In this document: piece after piece, positions 12,871 to 23,569 of the stretch | Numbering within the stretch: position 1 is the stretch's first letter | How the letters are laid out: every line of letters starts with the position of its first letter | Origin: Scatophagus argus | Lineage: Eukaryota > Chordata > Actinopteri > Scatophagidae | Assembly: GCF_020382885.2 (NCBI RefSeq) | Contig: NC_058501.1 | Coordinates: forward strand, 12,621,501-12,685,500 | Direction of reading: 5' to 3' | Length of the DNA: 64,000 bases | The notes under the pieces: generated by a model | The model's input: only the letters and a program-made list of their open reading frames with translations | Databases searched by the model: none | What the model was told of the DNA's origin: nothing | Program-made: the position numbers and the translations under genes

Positions 12871-14793
12871 TCATTTCGAGGGCTTCTTCAATTGTTTTGT
12901 TTTTGTCCTGTTTCGAAGTTGGTGCCATATGTAGGCTGAAGGCCTGAAAAAAAGTTGTCCACAATCACATGTAAAGGGCATTCTACATTTTCTCTTCATG
13001 TTACGTTTCCACTTATGTCCAGATCGGGATGTTTTCCGTGACTTGCCCTTCATGTGCTCGGCTAAGAGTTTTGCTCCTGTGAAAGTCTCCCCACAGCTGA
13101 CACAGATGTAGCTTATGGTCTCCGCATGCTGAACACAGTGTCGCAGTAGGTGCAGTCGGTTCTTAAAAGCTCGTCCACACTGGCACTGGTGTGAGCGCCG
13201 GCCTCTGTGGAGGTATCGGTGGCTGATGATGAGGGAGGGCTGCCGCAAGATGGCACCACACTGCCTGCAAGGGTAAGGGGCCTTGGACCGCCAGCCTGTG
13301 TTCATACGTTTCATCAAAGCTATATTCTGGCTGCCATTCTCAAACATGGCCAGAATAGTGGGCATTGGTGGGGAGACAGGGTCAGAGGCCACAGTGGTGG
13401 GAGTGGTGTCAGTGGTACCAAATAAAGATGTAGAAAGATGGCTTAAAGGCTGTTTGGTCAACTGACCTAGGATGCTGTCTTTTCCCACTCTAACAGGTGC
13501 AGTAGCAGATGCCAAAAATATTGGGGTAGGAAGTTTGCCAAGGTGAGAGGAGGTCAAGAGAGGGGAATGGCTGGATTTCACACCAGTAGACAATGACCCT
13601 GCATGTGTTTGGGCAACACGGAGCTGTCCATTCATGACCTGGTTGACTACATTTGGAGAACTGATGGCTGACTGGGCTGCAGTGCCACGGACACCTGGTG
13701 CAACCTTTTTATCAGTCAGTGCTGATGGATTGGTAATGATACACACCTTGGTGCTGACCACTGACGTGTGAACTTTGGTGACATGGTTTAACAAAGTTTT
13801 CTCAGAGGTGAAAAAGGATTTGCATATGTTACATGCTTGCGGCATTGACTCGGAACAAAAGAGGACCAAAGGTGATTTGCTTCCTTTGGGACACTGGTGT
13901 TGATGGTATGAGTTTTCATGAGAGAAAACTTGACCACAGATGTCACAAGTATACAAAGGCATGTAGTGTTCATTGAGAGACGCCTCAGATACAAAGAGCT
14001 CCTTGCACAGTGAACACTGATATTTCACCCTTATACCACTACAGTGCAACAAATGGAGTTTCATAGACCTAAATGGCCCTCTACCACACGCAGCACATAT
14101 TGAACTATTAACACTAGGAGGGACTGCTGGGGTGCTTTTAGAGTGAGCATTGTTTGAAGAGTCACTGGAATAATCAGTTGAACTTGAGTTTGAGCCACCA
14201 TCTGACTCTGGATCATCTGGATGCAAGTCTTCAGGTGCAGAGATCGTCTTATCCTCATCATCAGATTCTGAGCTTGTTGAATCATCTACCTTCTCATAAT
14301 CACTTTCCGTGTCAATATCTTTATCATCTTCACCCACTATATACTCTACACTGTTTTCAGATGTCTCAGGCGTCATCTCAATCCTTTCTTGAGGTCTCGA
14401 CTCTGAGTTTGTGCTTTGCTGTACAGTCTCCTGAGTAGAAAAGTTGTCACTGTTCGTACTCTGGTATTTGACTGCAGAGATCAAAGAAGGTGCATCTTGA
14501 AATGGTGCTGAGCTCACGCAATGTGTCTCTGCATGCTTGTTTAATTCCCACACATTACTGAAAGACTGATGACACTTTTTGCAGAGAGGGGGCGAGTGTA
14601 CATTATCAAGGTGCGTAGAAAGTGAAGTCAGGCGTCGAAAAGTAACTGTGCAGATGTGGCAGGTGGCTTTGATATTGTGGTTTTTGTAGTGCGACATCAA
14701 GCTCGTTATGCTGCTGAATTTTTTGCCACATTCCCAGCATTTCCTTTTTGTGGATGCACACCATTCATCATCGGTGCTCGAGTCTTCAGACAT
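12871..14793 (-). CDS. C2H2 zinc-finger protein, 640 residues, single coding exon
   Basis: Probable nuclear DNA-binding protein. Three N-terminal C2H2 fingers (from about residues 19, 45 and 71) are followed by a long acidic Ser/Asp/Glu-rich linker (about 140-220). A central group follows (CSLC, CDIC, CNIC, about 255-345), then a Ser/Thr/Pro-rich spacer (about 350-500), then C-terminal fingers (CRQC, CQCG, CVSC, CDCG, about 505-625). Several fingers have irregular spacing or a missing final His, so not all need bind zinc. No KRAB, SCAN or BTB domain is seen. The start is well placed: an in-frame TGA lies 24 bases before the ATG, and an acceptor (AAATTGCAG) ends at 14825, implying a spliced 5' UTR. 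A donor GAG/GTAAGTG on this strand at 15886 may end the non-coding first exon. I do not recognise the orthologue. Confidence 0.9.
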   Translation of the reverse strand: MSEDSSTDDEWCASTKRKCWECGKKFSSITSLMSHYKNHNIKATCHICTVTFRRLTSLSTHLDNVHSPPLCKKCHQSFSNVWELNKHAETHCVSSAPFQDAPSLISAVKYQSTNSDNFSTQETVQQSTNSESRPQERIEMTPETSENSVEYIVGEDDKDIDTESDYEKVDDSTSSESDDEDKTISAPEDLHPDDPESDGGSNSSSTDYSSDSSNNAHSKSTPAVPPSVNSSICAACGRGPFRSMKLHLLHCSGIRVKYQCSLCKELFVSEASLNEHYMPLYTCDICGQVFSHENSYHQHQCPKGSKSPLVLFCSESMPQACNICKSFFTSEKTLLNHVTKVHTSVVSTKVCIITNPSALTDKKVAPGVRGTAAQSAISSPNVVNQVMNGQLRVAQTHAGSLSTGVKSSHSPLLTSSHLGKLPTPIFLASATAPVRVGKDSILGQLTKQPLSHLSTSLFGTTDTTPTTVASDPVSPPMPTILAMFENGSQNIALMKRMNTGWRSKAPYPCRQCGAILRQPSLIISHRYLHRGRRSHQCQCGRAFKNRLHLLRHCVQHAETISYICVSCGETFTGAKLLAEHMKGKSRKTSRSGHKWKRNMKRKCRMPFTCDCGQLFFRPSAYIWHQLRNRTKTKQLKKPSK

Positions 14794-14824
14794 AAGGAGT
14801 TGGTCAAAGCAAACTCAGGGTGGC

Positions 14825-15885
14825 CTGCAATTTAAAACAGAATGGACAGAATTACTTTAAAAATGTATGGGACTAAACACATATTACAGGTTTCATACAA
14901 GGATGACTGCAGAAAGTTAATTAGACTGAAGATAAAGATTTAGCCAAACTACAGTGATGAAACAGCTGAAACAATTAACACCATAAATTGATTAACTGAC
15001 TGACCAAAATAATAATTAGTTCATATCATATTCGCACATTTATTTTATCAGTAGAAAGTGGCAGACAGTCTTTGAAATACATCAACAACTATTGTACAGA
15101 TTGCTATGAAATTTCAGAAATTCGTGGTCCCCAGAAGGGGAAGCCGAAAGACTTTCTTGATCCTCTGACTCTTTGTCCAACACTACTTCGAGGTTCATAT
15201 TTGTGGCTTTGAGTGAAACATCTGAACAACTACTGGATAAATTGCCTTTAAATTTGGCACAGGCATGAACTTCCTCTTTTATGATGAATTTTGTAACGTT
15301 GGTGATCTTTTCACTTTTCATGTAGCACTGTCAAATATTTTAGGTTATGACTTATTACCTGCAAAATGTACTTTATGTTTAGAGCTAATAAGCAATGTTA
15401 GCATAAGCTAGACGTAAAAACCTTTATATAGCATATCTGCTTTAGAATAGTATGTTAGCAATGTAATTGTGAGCATCTTAAGACTTCCACTCCAAGTACT
15501 TCTGTAACTCAGCACAGCCTCACAGAAGTCTAATGTCGCTGTTGTTGTCTTAAACCACTGCATGTCTTTTTAATGCTACGTGTTTTAGGTAGCTAGTTAA
15601 GCAATTTGAATTTGTCACTGTACTAAACCACCAGCCAGTTCATTGAAAAGACTATCAATAATCACAGTTGGTTACAGCTCGAGTGTGATTAACCCTTTGC
15701 ATCCTCGCATGACTTAGCTCTAAACGCAGCCTCCTTATTAGTAGCACAACACATGGACTAAGATCAGCTTTGCACTTTCTGCTAATATTAAACCCCACCG
15801 CGTATTTTTACCTAAAACGACGGCGAAGTCAAGTAGGATACCTCAGTGTATTACATTTTTACCTGCACAACGAAACTGCACTTAC
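14825..15885 (-). other. Probable 5' UTR intron of the zinc-finger gene
   Basis: Bounded on the - strand by a consensus donor (GAG/GTAAGTG at 15885) and the acceptor TTGCAG at 14825. A 79-codon open frame inside it (15321-15082) has an in-frame ATG but no clear domain and would not join the zinc-finger frame. An alternative donor (CAG/GTAATAAG) lies near 15357. Transcript evidence is needed to confirm the intron. Confidence 0.45.
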
Positions 15886-16189
15886 CTCTGTCCACTATTA
15901 GTTACTAGACCAGAAAACTACTGCGGCGCAGACCAGAGGTGAAACCATTTGATGTCTCCAAATTAGAAGCTGATATTTCGCCAGTCAGTTGACGTTACTT
16001 AAAAAAAAGACCCACTTCGCTCGTGCTAATGTTAAATTATATGTAATCAATTGATCTTTCGGAGAAATTACCGCCTCTAGTCGATATTTGTGTCTAAAAC
16101 ACTTGCATGTGTATAGGTGGCGATGATACAGATCATTTCAGAACATTACAAAAAGAAAAAAACCTTCAAATTTCTCATTTGAAAACACC

Positions 16190-16290
16190 GTCATGTTGTA
16201 GATGGCGTCCATGCACCGAGCTCCTCCCATATCCGGCTTAAACCGGAAGAGAGACGCCTGCATCTCCCAGAATGCACCGGAGAGTAAGTT
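16190..16290. promoter_or_regulatory. Housekeeping-type promoter motifs between the zinc-finger gene and smg9
   Basis: Within 100 bases there is a YY1-like GATGGCG (16202), an ETS-like ACCGGAAG (16243) and a ZNF143/THAP11-like TCCCAGAATGCACC (16264). A strong splice donor, GAGA/GTAAGTT, follows at 16284. Such clusters mark TATA-less vertebrate promoters. It may start a + strand non-coding first exon (possibly of smg9) or a divergent transcript. Which gene it serves is inference. Confidence 0.45.
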
Positions 16291-17252
16291 TAATATTTCT
16301 GTGTTTCAGGCGTTGACACATCGCTGTGGGGATAGGTCTGGCAATGCGAGACTAATATTTCTACAAACGCCGGGGTTAACTTGTGCTCAATGCAGTTGCA
16401 AATTAACAATTTTTTTGGTATAACATTTTAATTCAATGGCAAGTTTGTGAAACATCTAATGACATAGGCTGCCTTAAACTGTCAAAAAATGTTTTATTAA
16501 TTTGAAGGAAACAAGAAGACTCTTTGTTCTCTTCACCTTAACAACTAATACAACTCTGTTCGAACCACTGACACATTTAAATGATGTTATCTTATATGTG
16601 ATCTTTGACTGAACTGTGCCTTTAAGAAACCCGAGAACATATCAGAACGTGATTTTAGTAATTTGTCTTACGATAATGTCAAACAAATACAACAGAACGG
16701 TTATAAACATATAATAATGGCGTATTGTATCTTCCCATATTTCTTCATATAGAAACATATACAGAATAGTGAGGCTATACCTAAAACTGAGCCATAAAGT
16801 AGCGGAACTGTTCGTAACATTACGCTATTTCCCAACGACTTCATATATCAGACGCACGAGGTGCATTTGATTGGGAACAACAAGAATTTCAGGCGGGTGG
16901 AGTTTCTTCTAGCACGTTGACATTTAAGAGCCGCCCCAATTTCGTACTGTAACGGGTGACGGAGATTTTTAAAATAAGCACGCTAGCAGAAGTCTTTTGG
17001 TGAATCGTTTTTCATGTTAATGTAACAGCGATCTGAGTTCAATCTTAACGAAGTTACCACTAAATAACTTTCAATTTCAGCGATAGTAGGGGTCACACGA
17101 TTGGTGACCGACAACAGGATAATAGTTTCGGATATATTTAAGTGAAAGTAACATTATCTTTAGCTAGCCTGTGCATGGACTGGAGTGCCATCGTTAGCCT
17201 GCCTTCTGTTGACATCATTTGAGCTTTTGTGGAGATTTACGTGAATTAAGAC

Positions 17253-20200
17253 ATGTCAGAGTCTGGACACAGTCAGCCCGGGATCTACGGGCAGGGACGC
17301 AGGAGGAGGCGACGCCGGGGAGACAGAGATGCTGGACCTCCAGGGCAAAATTTGTCCGGACCTAGTCGTGATCGTGAATACCAACCTAGAGAACGAAGGG
17401 TAATACAAACACATATTCAACTACTACGTAATAACGTTTGTACTTCAGAACCGGAACTCACTATCATTTGTCTGTTTAGGATGGTAGCGAGGATCCGCCA
17501 GGCCCACTCATTCAGAAGACCCCCATCATTCTTGCAAAGCCCCCCGGGGAAAGGGTACGCTTCCTCTGGTCAAATGACTTTTTCTAACTGTCTTTTTAAC
17601 GTTTATGAACACACAAACAATTGAATAACAATGACACGAGAATACTTTGCTTTGTCAAGGTAATACTTAGGATAGGATAGTAAGATTGACCCCCCCACTC
17701 TCAACTCATTTGATAAGATAAGATAAGATAGGCCTTTATTAGTCCTGCACTGAGGAAATTCACATTGTTACAGCAGCACAAGGATGGCAAAATAACGGTG
17801 CAGGTAGGAGATGAGTAAAGAATATACAAAGTAAACAAATACGGGGATATTTACACCCTTTTTTCAAGAAGCACACTTTTCAAGAACATACACAAAGACA
17901 ATATTTACAGTATTTCACAATTTTTGAATTGTTAGCAGCGGTAAAGATAATGTAAGAACTTTATAGATCACGCAGGAAATTGTTGGAAAGCTCCTTCACA
18001 CACTTGGGGTGAAACAGCCTGCCACTGAAGGAGCTGCCCAATGCTGTCAGAGTCTCATGCAGGGGATGAGAGTCATTATCCTTATCTTCCTCCTCAGATC
18101 CCTCTGAACAGCCTTCAGCCCCTCCTTGTTTCTTGACTTAAAGGCCCTCTATAGACCTATACTGTTACTTGATCTTATTTAAGGCCAAGCCATCACAGAG
18201 TGCTCATGTCAGTGGAGCTCCAGTCCTGGAGAAGCCCATCATGCTGATGAAAGCCAGAGATGATGGAGTGAAGCCGGGGACCCCTCCAGAGGCGGCGGCT
18301 CAGCCTTCTGGTCCTGGACCCTCCAAGATGGAGAAAGAAGGGCAGCGACCCACACAGCCTGTATACCAGATCCAAAACAGGGGAATGAGTGCTTCTGCAT
18401 CAAGCAGCGCTGTGGACCGTGAGTTACACAAAAATAGTTCACAAAAGTAACATTTTTTTCCACTAAATGTTGGTTACGGTGATGTTGAGAGATGCTCCAC
18501 TGGGACGCACACATTAAGTCCAAATTACATTTGAAGAGAAAGTAAAAGTAAATCTTTCCGTTTGACTTCCAGCCATGGTTGGCCAGTCTAAACTCCTCCC
18601 TCCAGAGAAGATGAAGCACAGCATTAAGCTAGTGGATGATCAGATGAATTGGTGTGACAGTGCCATGGAGGTGAGTTAATATTGAATGACTTTAGTTGAT
18701 TGTGGAGCAGTGGAGCCGTTGTATGAAATGTTTTGATAAGCTTTTCAACATATTGCACTGTAAGGAAGTTGTATTTTGTTGTGATGTGTTGCAGTATCTC
18801 AGGGACCAGACAGATATGTTGGTGGTGGGAGTCATTGGCCTGCAGGGAACTGGGAAATCTACCATCATGTCACTGTTATCTGCCAACACTCCGGAGGAAG
18901 ATCAAAGGTAAGGTTGGTCTTAACATCAGCAATAAGCTGTAAACTGCAAACTTATGTGTGACATATACAACTTTGATTCCAAAAAAGTAGGAACGCTGCG
19001 TAAAACAGAATGCAGTGCTTTGCAAATCACTTACGGACTATATTTAATTGAATACACTGCACATTATTATATACATAAATGTTCAAACTGATACATTTTA
19101 TTGTTTTTTGTAAATATACACTCATTCTGAATTTGATACCTACAATATGTCCCCAAAATGATGAGGGGCATAGGGTTAGGGTTAGGGTTACTGCTTTGTA
19201 ACGTCACTTAGAACACTAAGTTGTTGAGGTTTTGAAAGTGAAATTCTTTCCCTTTCTTCTTTGATATACAAGTTCAGTTGCTCAGCAGTCCATCCTCTTG
19301 ATGGTAGTTTGTGCCTTCAAATCCAAAGAACTGTTTGACTGTGTTCCCATACAGTTTTTTACGAAGTGGTGAACTTCACCCCATCCTTGTATATCTAAAA
19401 AGATCAGCAAATGATAATGTTTTCGTTTTATTTATGTTTTCAGCACCCCAATTGTTTTGGTATCAGTTTGTGTTAAATTCTGTTATTATCAAAACAATAC
19501 AAAACAAATACATTTTGCACTTTTCTAAAGTGTTTTAAGAAAAAAAAAATACTCGTGAGATGAAGTCTGAGATGGAAAACAAGATAGTGTCAAAAAAAGT
19601 TGAGTTTAAGCTCAGGCTTATACAGTCAACATTAAAATAACAAAGACATAACACAAATCAACAGTAAATATGTTTGTTTATGCTTTCAAAATTCTATAAA
19701 CTGCAAAAACTGGACTTAAAAAGTGACGGTACTCTTTCTGAAGACACACTTATCATGCACCGTTTTGTTTTCTCAGTTCTCACATCATTTCCAGTATGTG
19801 TGAAACTGTACAATGAACACACACCACGCTGACATAAAAAAAACTGCTAAGTAAAGTACTCATTTAGGCCATTACATACAATATATGGATGCATGTTAAT
19901 TGAGGTTCTAGTCTATCTTTTATTTCTATATATTCATTTCTATCAAGAAAGTTCCCAGGTTTCCGGTTGTGTCCTTTGTTTGGAATACGCATGCATGTTT
20001 GTTCACACAGGGGTTATGTATTCAGAGCCCAGTCTCAAGAAATCAAGGAAAGAGGAGGAAACCAGAGCACAGGCATTGATTTCTTCATCACACAGGAGAG
20101 AGTCATCTTCTTGGATACGCAGGTAAGAGGAAGCACTGCGGATACAATGACACTTTCTTTTTCCCGCAGTGTTTTGTCAGCTTGCTTTCACAGTGTAAGT

Positions 20201-23200
20201 CATGAAGTATGTAAAGTAAAATGTCACCCTGGAATAGCACGAAGTTACAATAAGACTGCAAAATGCCTTGTTTGTTTACTCAGCCAATGCTCAGCCCGTC
20301 GATTCTGGACCACCTCATCAACAACGATCGGAAGTTGCCTCCAGAGTACAACCTCCCTCACACATACGTTGAGATGCAGGTCAGTGGCCGGCCTGCAGAT
20401 GGCAGCGGGTGAAAACACATGTTGTTTATGTGAGCCGCATTAACTCTGGTACTTTCTGTCAACAGTCTCTTCAGATCGCTGCCTTCCTTTTTACAGTGTG
20501 CCATGTGGTCATTGTGGTTCAAGACTGGTTCACTGACTTAAGCCTCTACAGGTTGGTGCTTGGTTACCTGCGACAATGTTTTGTTACACTTGTTGACCGG
20601 ATTATCAGAATAAAAGAGAGGGTAGTTCTCAGACAAGTCATGAAGATAACTTCAGTGTCTCCTATTGCTTGAGGAATGTTGAGTATTTCATGTTGCATCT
20701 TGAGAGGATATTTGTCTTCTGCTTTTTCATAAACTCAGTAATGCTTTTCTTTCAGTTGGTCTTGTAGACAACAAATGCAGGCAAAGCCAGACTTGTTGGA
20801 GATGACTGGCAATGTGCCCATTCAGCATGTGCAGAACATGTTCTCAATTATCTGTTGTCGGTATGACCTGCGGATGATAACGAATGATGTTGTGGTTGCT
20901 TGCATTCCCTTGGCTATGCAGAAGATCATTTTTTGTGGTTTACTTCAGATAACATCAACACGTTAGCAAAGTTGCTGGTTGCTGTCAAGTCTATTTTACA
21001 CTGCTGACTTTACAGCTAGTTTCCATGTATTGCACTTGATCAGCACTTTTTGTGCTTTGTGTGAGTCCAGATGAAGCCCCAAACACATATGCTGTTTCTT
21101 AGTTGATTTTACAGAAAATGTACCATATATTGGATGGTGCAGTGGCTAGGGGGGTCCGGGTTCAAATCCTGCTCTGTGCCCTTCTGTGCAGAGTTTGCAT
21201 GCTCTCTCTGTGCCTGTGTGGGTTTTCTGCAGGTACTCTGGCTTCCTCCCACAACCCCCAAAACATGCACAATAGGCAATGCTGCATTGCCCCTCAGTGT
21301 GAGCATGGGTGATTGTCTGTCTTTCACTGACTGGAGACCAGTTCAGGGTGTACCCCGCCTTGCCAGCTGCGATAGGCTCAAGCCCCCCATGACCCTGCAC
21401 GGATAAAGCGGGTATAGAAAATAGATAGTTGAACGTGCTATATATTGATATTGTGTTCTATAATAACACATAACAGAGGTGTTTATGAGTTTCTCCCACT
21501 CCAACATCAACGTCACCTGTCTCATGCAGGCATTTTACCCTTGGTTCATGTTCCGTCTTTTACATGTTGAGGAGGTGATTCTTATTGCATCTCGTACGCC
21601 TGTGCATGCATGTACACTGTCTGATTATCTCTCCCACAGTGATGAATCGGTTGAAAGCATGGATCATTACTCAACCTTTGGAGCTATTGTTTTATGAATG
21701 CAGATGTTGGCACTGCGCAGAAAGTTTAATGCCGTGTTTCTGGATAGGTTTCTTCAGACTGCTGAGATGTTGAAACCCTCCACACCGTCTGCAAGCCATG
21801 ACAGCACTGGCTCTTCAGGCAGTGATGATGGAGCAGAGTATTATCCTCATATAGGTGACTTTTTCATCCAGAAACAAACACTCTCGTACTCCAAACCGCA
21901 TTTGGTTAATGAAGTCAAAGTTAACGTATCTCTTCTGTAAATTTTTTCTTTATTCAGTGTTCATCCAGAACAAGGCCAGACGAGATGATTTCTGCCCGAG
22001 GAATCTAAAAAATATGCATATGATTGTGGACAAATTAATGTCTCACTCTCATCTCAAATATAAAGGTTCAAAAACACACAAATATTCCCTGCCCACAGAC
22101 ATATATTCTGTTCACACTATGGCTATTTTTAAGGGCAAAAAGTTAAACTATATATATATATATATAATTTTATTTTACATACAGGTACATTGTCCATGCT
22201 GGACTGCAATATCTTCCCTGGCTTAGGGAAGGACTATCTGGAAACTGAAGTCAACATGTTTCTCCTTCCTGTGCAGGAGAATGACGGGGAAGATCATCTG
22301 ACTAAAGCAGGTTACAGAGAATTAATCTTCACTTAAAATAAAACTCAGTTGTCCTCCTGTGTATTGTGTTAGATTGGAATTAATCTTTTGCCACGTTTAG
22401 GGTCGGGAACATACCCACTTTTCTCTTTGCTCCCGGGGTACAGAGGACATCCTCCTTTTTCTACCATGGTTTCAAAACTCCGCAGCCAAATGCTGGCCAT
22501 GCCCCGCTGTCAGCTGTCACACACCATCCTCACTGAGAAGAACTGGTAAAAAAATCACATGCTTCACTTTGTGGTTTGCGGCAAAGCAGTTGTTCATACG
22601 ACTATGAGGAAGTACCTCAGATTTTTTTTTTTTTTTTTCAACTTCAGTTCGTTACAAAACCAATAGCCTTTCCACAGGATGTGGGGGAGGGGTTGTCTCG
22701 CTCACTTTTCATTTCACTTTGCCTTCAGTTTTGTATTCAGGTTCTCTCACTAAACTCTTACTGAGCATTTTATGTTGAATTTAACCTGATTTTAAGTATC
22801 ACCAATTTCATCATAATTACCTTTTGTTAACTTGAAACAGGAGAATCTCTTATAAATAGCCTGTTTGGTTAGATGACGGTTTACAGCTGAGTAGCTTCAT
22901 GTATGCTTCATAAGCATGTATATGTGTGTGGGAGAGGCAGCTGCGTCAAAGCCAAAGTAACTCATTGTTTAATTAATCTAGAGATAATGTGCATGTTTTT
23001 ATTCCCACCACTGACAAATGAAGGGTGCTAAGAATTTCACTCGACTGCTTCAAAACCGCATAATATATATCTGTAATTGATATTTAAGTCGGTGTTAAAA
23101 GTTGACTCTTTGTGCTTAAATTATGGATATCTACAAGAAACATTTTCAGTATTGACAAATTAATAGTTGATATCAGGAATTAACATTTTAACTAGTGAGA

Positions 23201-23349
23201 AATGAATTGAAAATAGAAAAAAATATCTTTGGTCATCTTTGGTCTCTATAAGGTTGTTTTCTTTTTACAGGTTTCACTACGCAGCTCGTATCTGGGACGG
23301 GGTGAAAAAGTCCTCAGCCCTCTCCGAATACAGCCGCCTTCTCTGCTGA
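17253..23349 (+). CDS. smg9: SMG9, nonsense-mediated mRNA decay factor (13 exons, complete)
   Basis: SMG9 partners SMG8 to restrain the SMG1 kinase, which phosphorylates UPF1 during nonsense-mediated mRNA decay. Exons: 17253-17399, 17480-17554, 18184-18418, 18573-18670, 18795-18907, 20011-20122, 20284-20379, 20466-20551, 21748-21854, 21958-22065, 22185-22310, 22401-22545, 23271-23349. All junctions are GT-AG and keep frame, and the total is 508 residues against about 520 in human. Recognisable parts: N-terminal MSESGHSQPG; a basic Arg run; a Pro-rich linker with EGQRPTQPVYQIQNRGM; KHSIKLVDDQMNWCDSA; a P-loop-like GLQGTGKS; the SANTPEEDQR, GIDFFITQER and VVIVVQDWFTDLSLYR segments; and a C-terminus ending in a WDGVKKSSALSEYSRLL-like motif. 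An AATAAA lies near 23759. A LINE tail, a SINE and another dispersed repeat sit in its introns. Confidence 0.96.
17705..18140 (-). mobile_element. Non-LTR retrotransposon 3' end in smg9 intron 2
   Basis: Read on the - strand it ends in the AATTTCC...AATAAAGGCC tail followed by (TTATC)n, which caps many teleost LINE 3' ends. Here that appears as GATAAGATAAGATAAG at 17713. The upstream part resembles the degraded end of a reverse-transcriptase ORF. It stops about 45 bases before the acceptor of smg9 exon 3. Confidence 0.65.
18963..19600. mobile_element. Dispersed teleost repeat in smg9 intron 5, probably a non-autonomous element
   Basis: It begins with ACAACTTTGATTCCAAAAAAGTAGGAAC followed by an AACAGAATGCAGTGCTTTGCAAATC block, an arrangement I recall from a common fish dispersed repeat. 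The right end is degraded: a weak CAGCACCCCAA...TTTTGG match at 19440 could be the inverted terminus. The family name is not certain. A three-unit TTAGGG run (19171-19190) lies inside. Confidence 0.5.
21125..21425 (+). mobile_element. V-SINE-like tRNA-derived SINE in smg9 intron 8
   Basis: A tRNA-like head with A box (GGTGCAGTGGCTAGG) and B box (GGTTCAAATCC) is followed by the conserved core TGCAGAGTTTGCATGCTCTC, TGTGTGGGTTTTCTGCAGGTACTCTGGCTTCCTCCC. It ends in GATAGGCTCAAGCCCCCC...GGATAAAGCGGGTATAGAAAATAG. The same family occurs at about 60.7 and 62.1 kb. The head makes it SINE-derived rather than a true tRNA gene. Confidence 0.8.
22149..22166. repeat. (TA)n microsatellite just upstream of smg9 exon 11
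   Basis: A pure TA run about 18 bases upstream of the ACATACAG acceptor, between it and the likely branch point. Length variation here could affect splicing, but that is only inference. Confidence 0.8.
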
Positions 23350-23569
23350 CACTTCGGTTGAACTCTTCTGTTCGTTAGCCGTATGGGCTGTTATGTCTGA
23401 TCGTCGGGTCACAGGAAGGGAGATTTGGCTGGACCGACTTTCATTTGAGGGAAAAATGAAAATGAAAGCTTGGCCAGTGGCGAGACCTCACATGAAATGC
23501 TGGGATGGCACCTACTTCTGTCTCTACACTTTGGTGGGAATGAAAATTTTCAGGAGTCTAAATTTCCTT

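Noticed and set aside
13207-14438. + strand open frames opposite the zinc-finger gene
   Set aside because: Shadows of the long - strand coding exon.
15082-15321. 79-codon - strand open frame upstream of the zinc-finger gene
   Set aside because: Cannot join the zinc-finger frame because of an in-frame TGA just before its ATG. No motif recognised. Kept only as part of the putative 5' intron.
16202-16423. 73-codon open frame starting MASMHRAPP
   Set aside because: The ATG coincides with a YY1-like promoter motif, and the frame runs through a strong splice donor into AT-rich DNA. Better explained as promoter or non-coding exon.
19171-19190. (TTAGGG)n telomere-like run
   Set aside because: Only about three units, inside a dispersed repeat in a smg9 intron. 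Too short to suggest a telomere fusion.
21134-21406. Open frames and tRNA-like A/B boxes
   Set aside because: They belong to a V-SINE-like element. No tRNA cloverleaf or independent tRNA gene can be supported.
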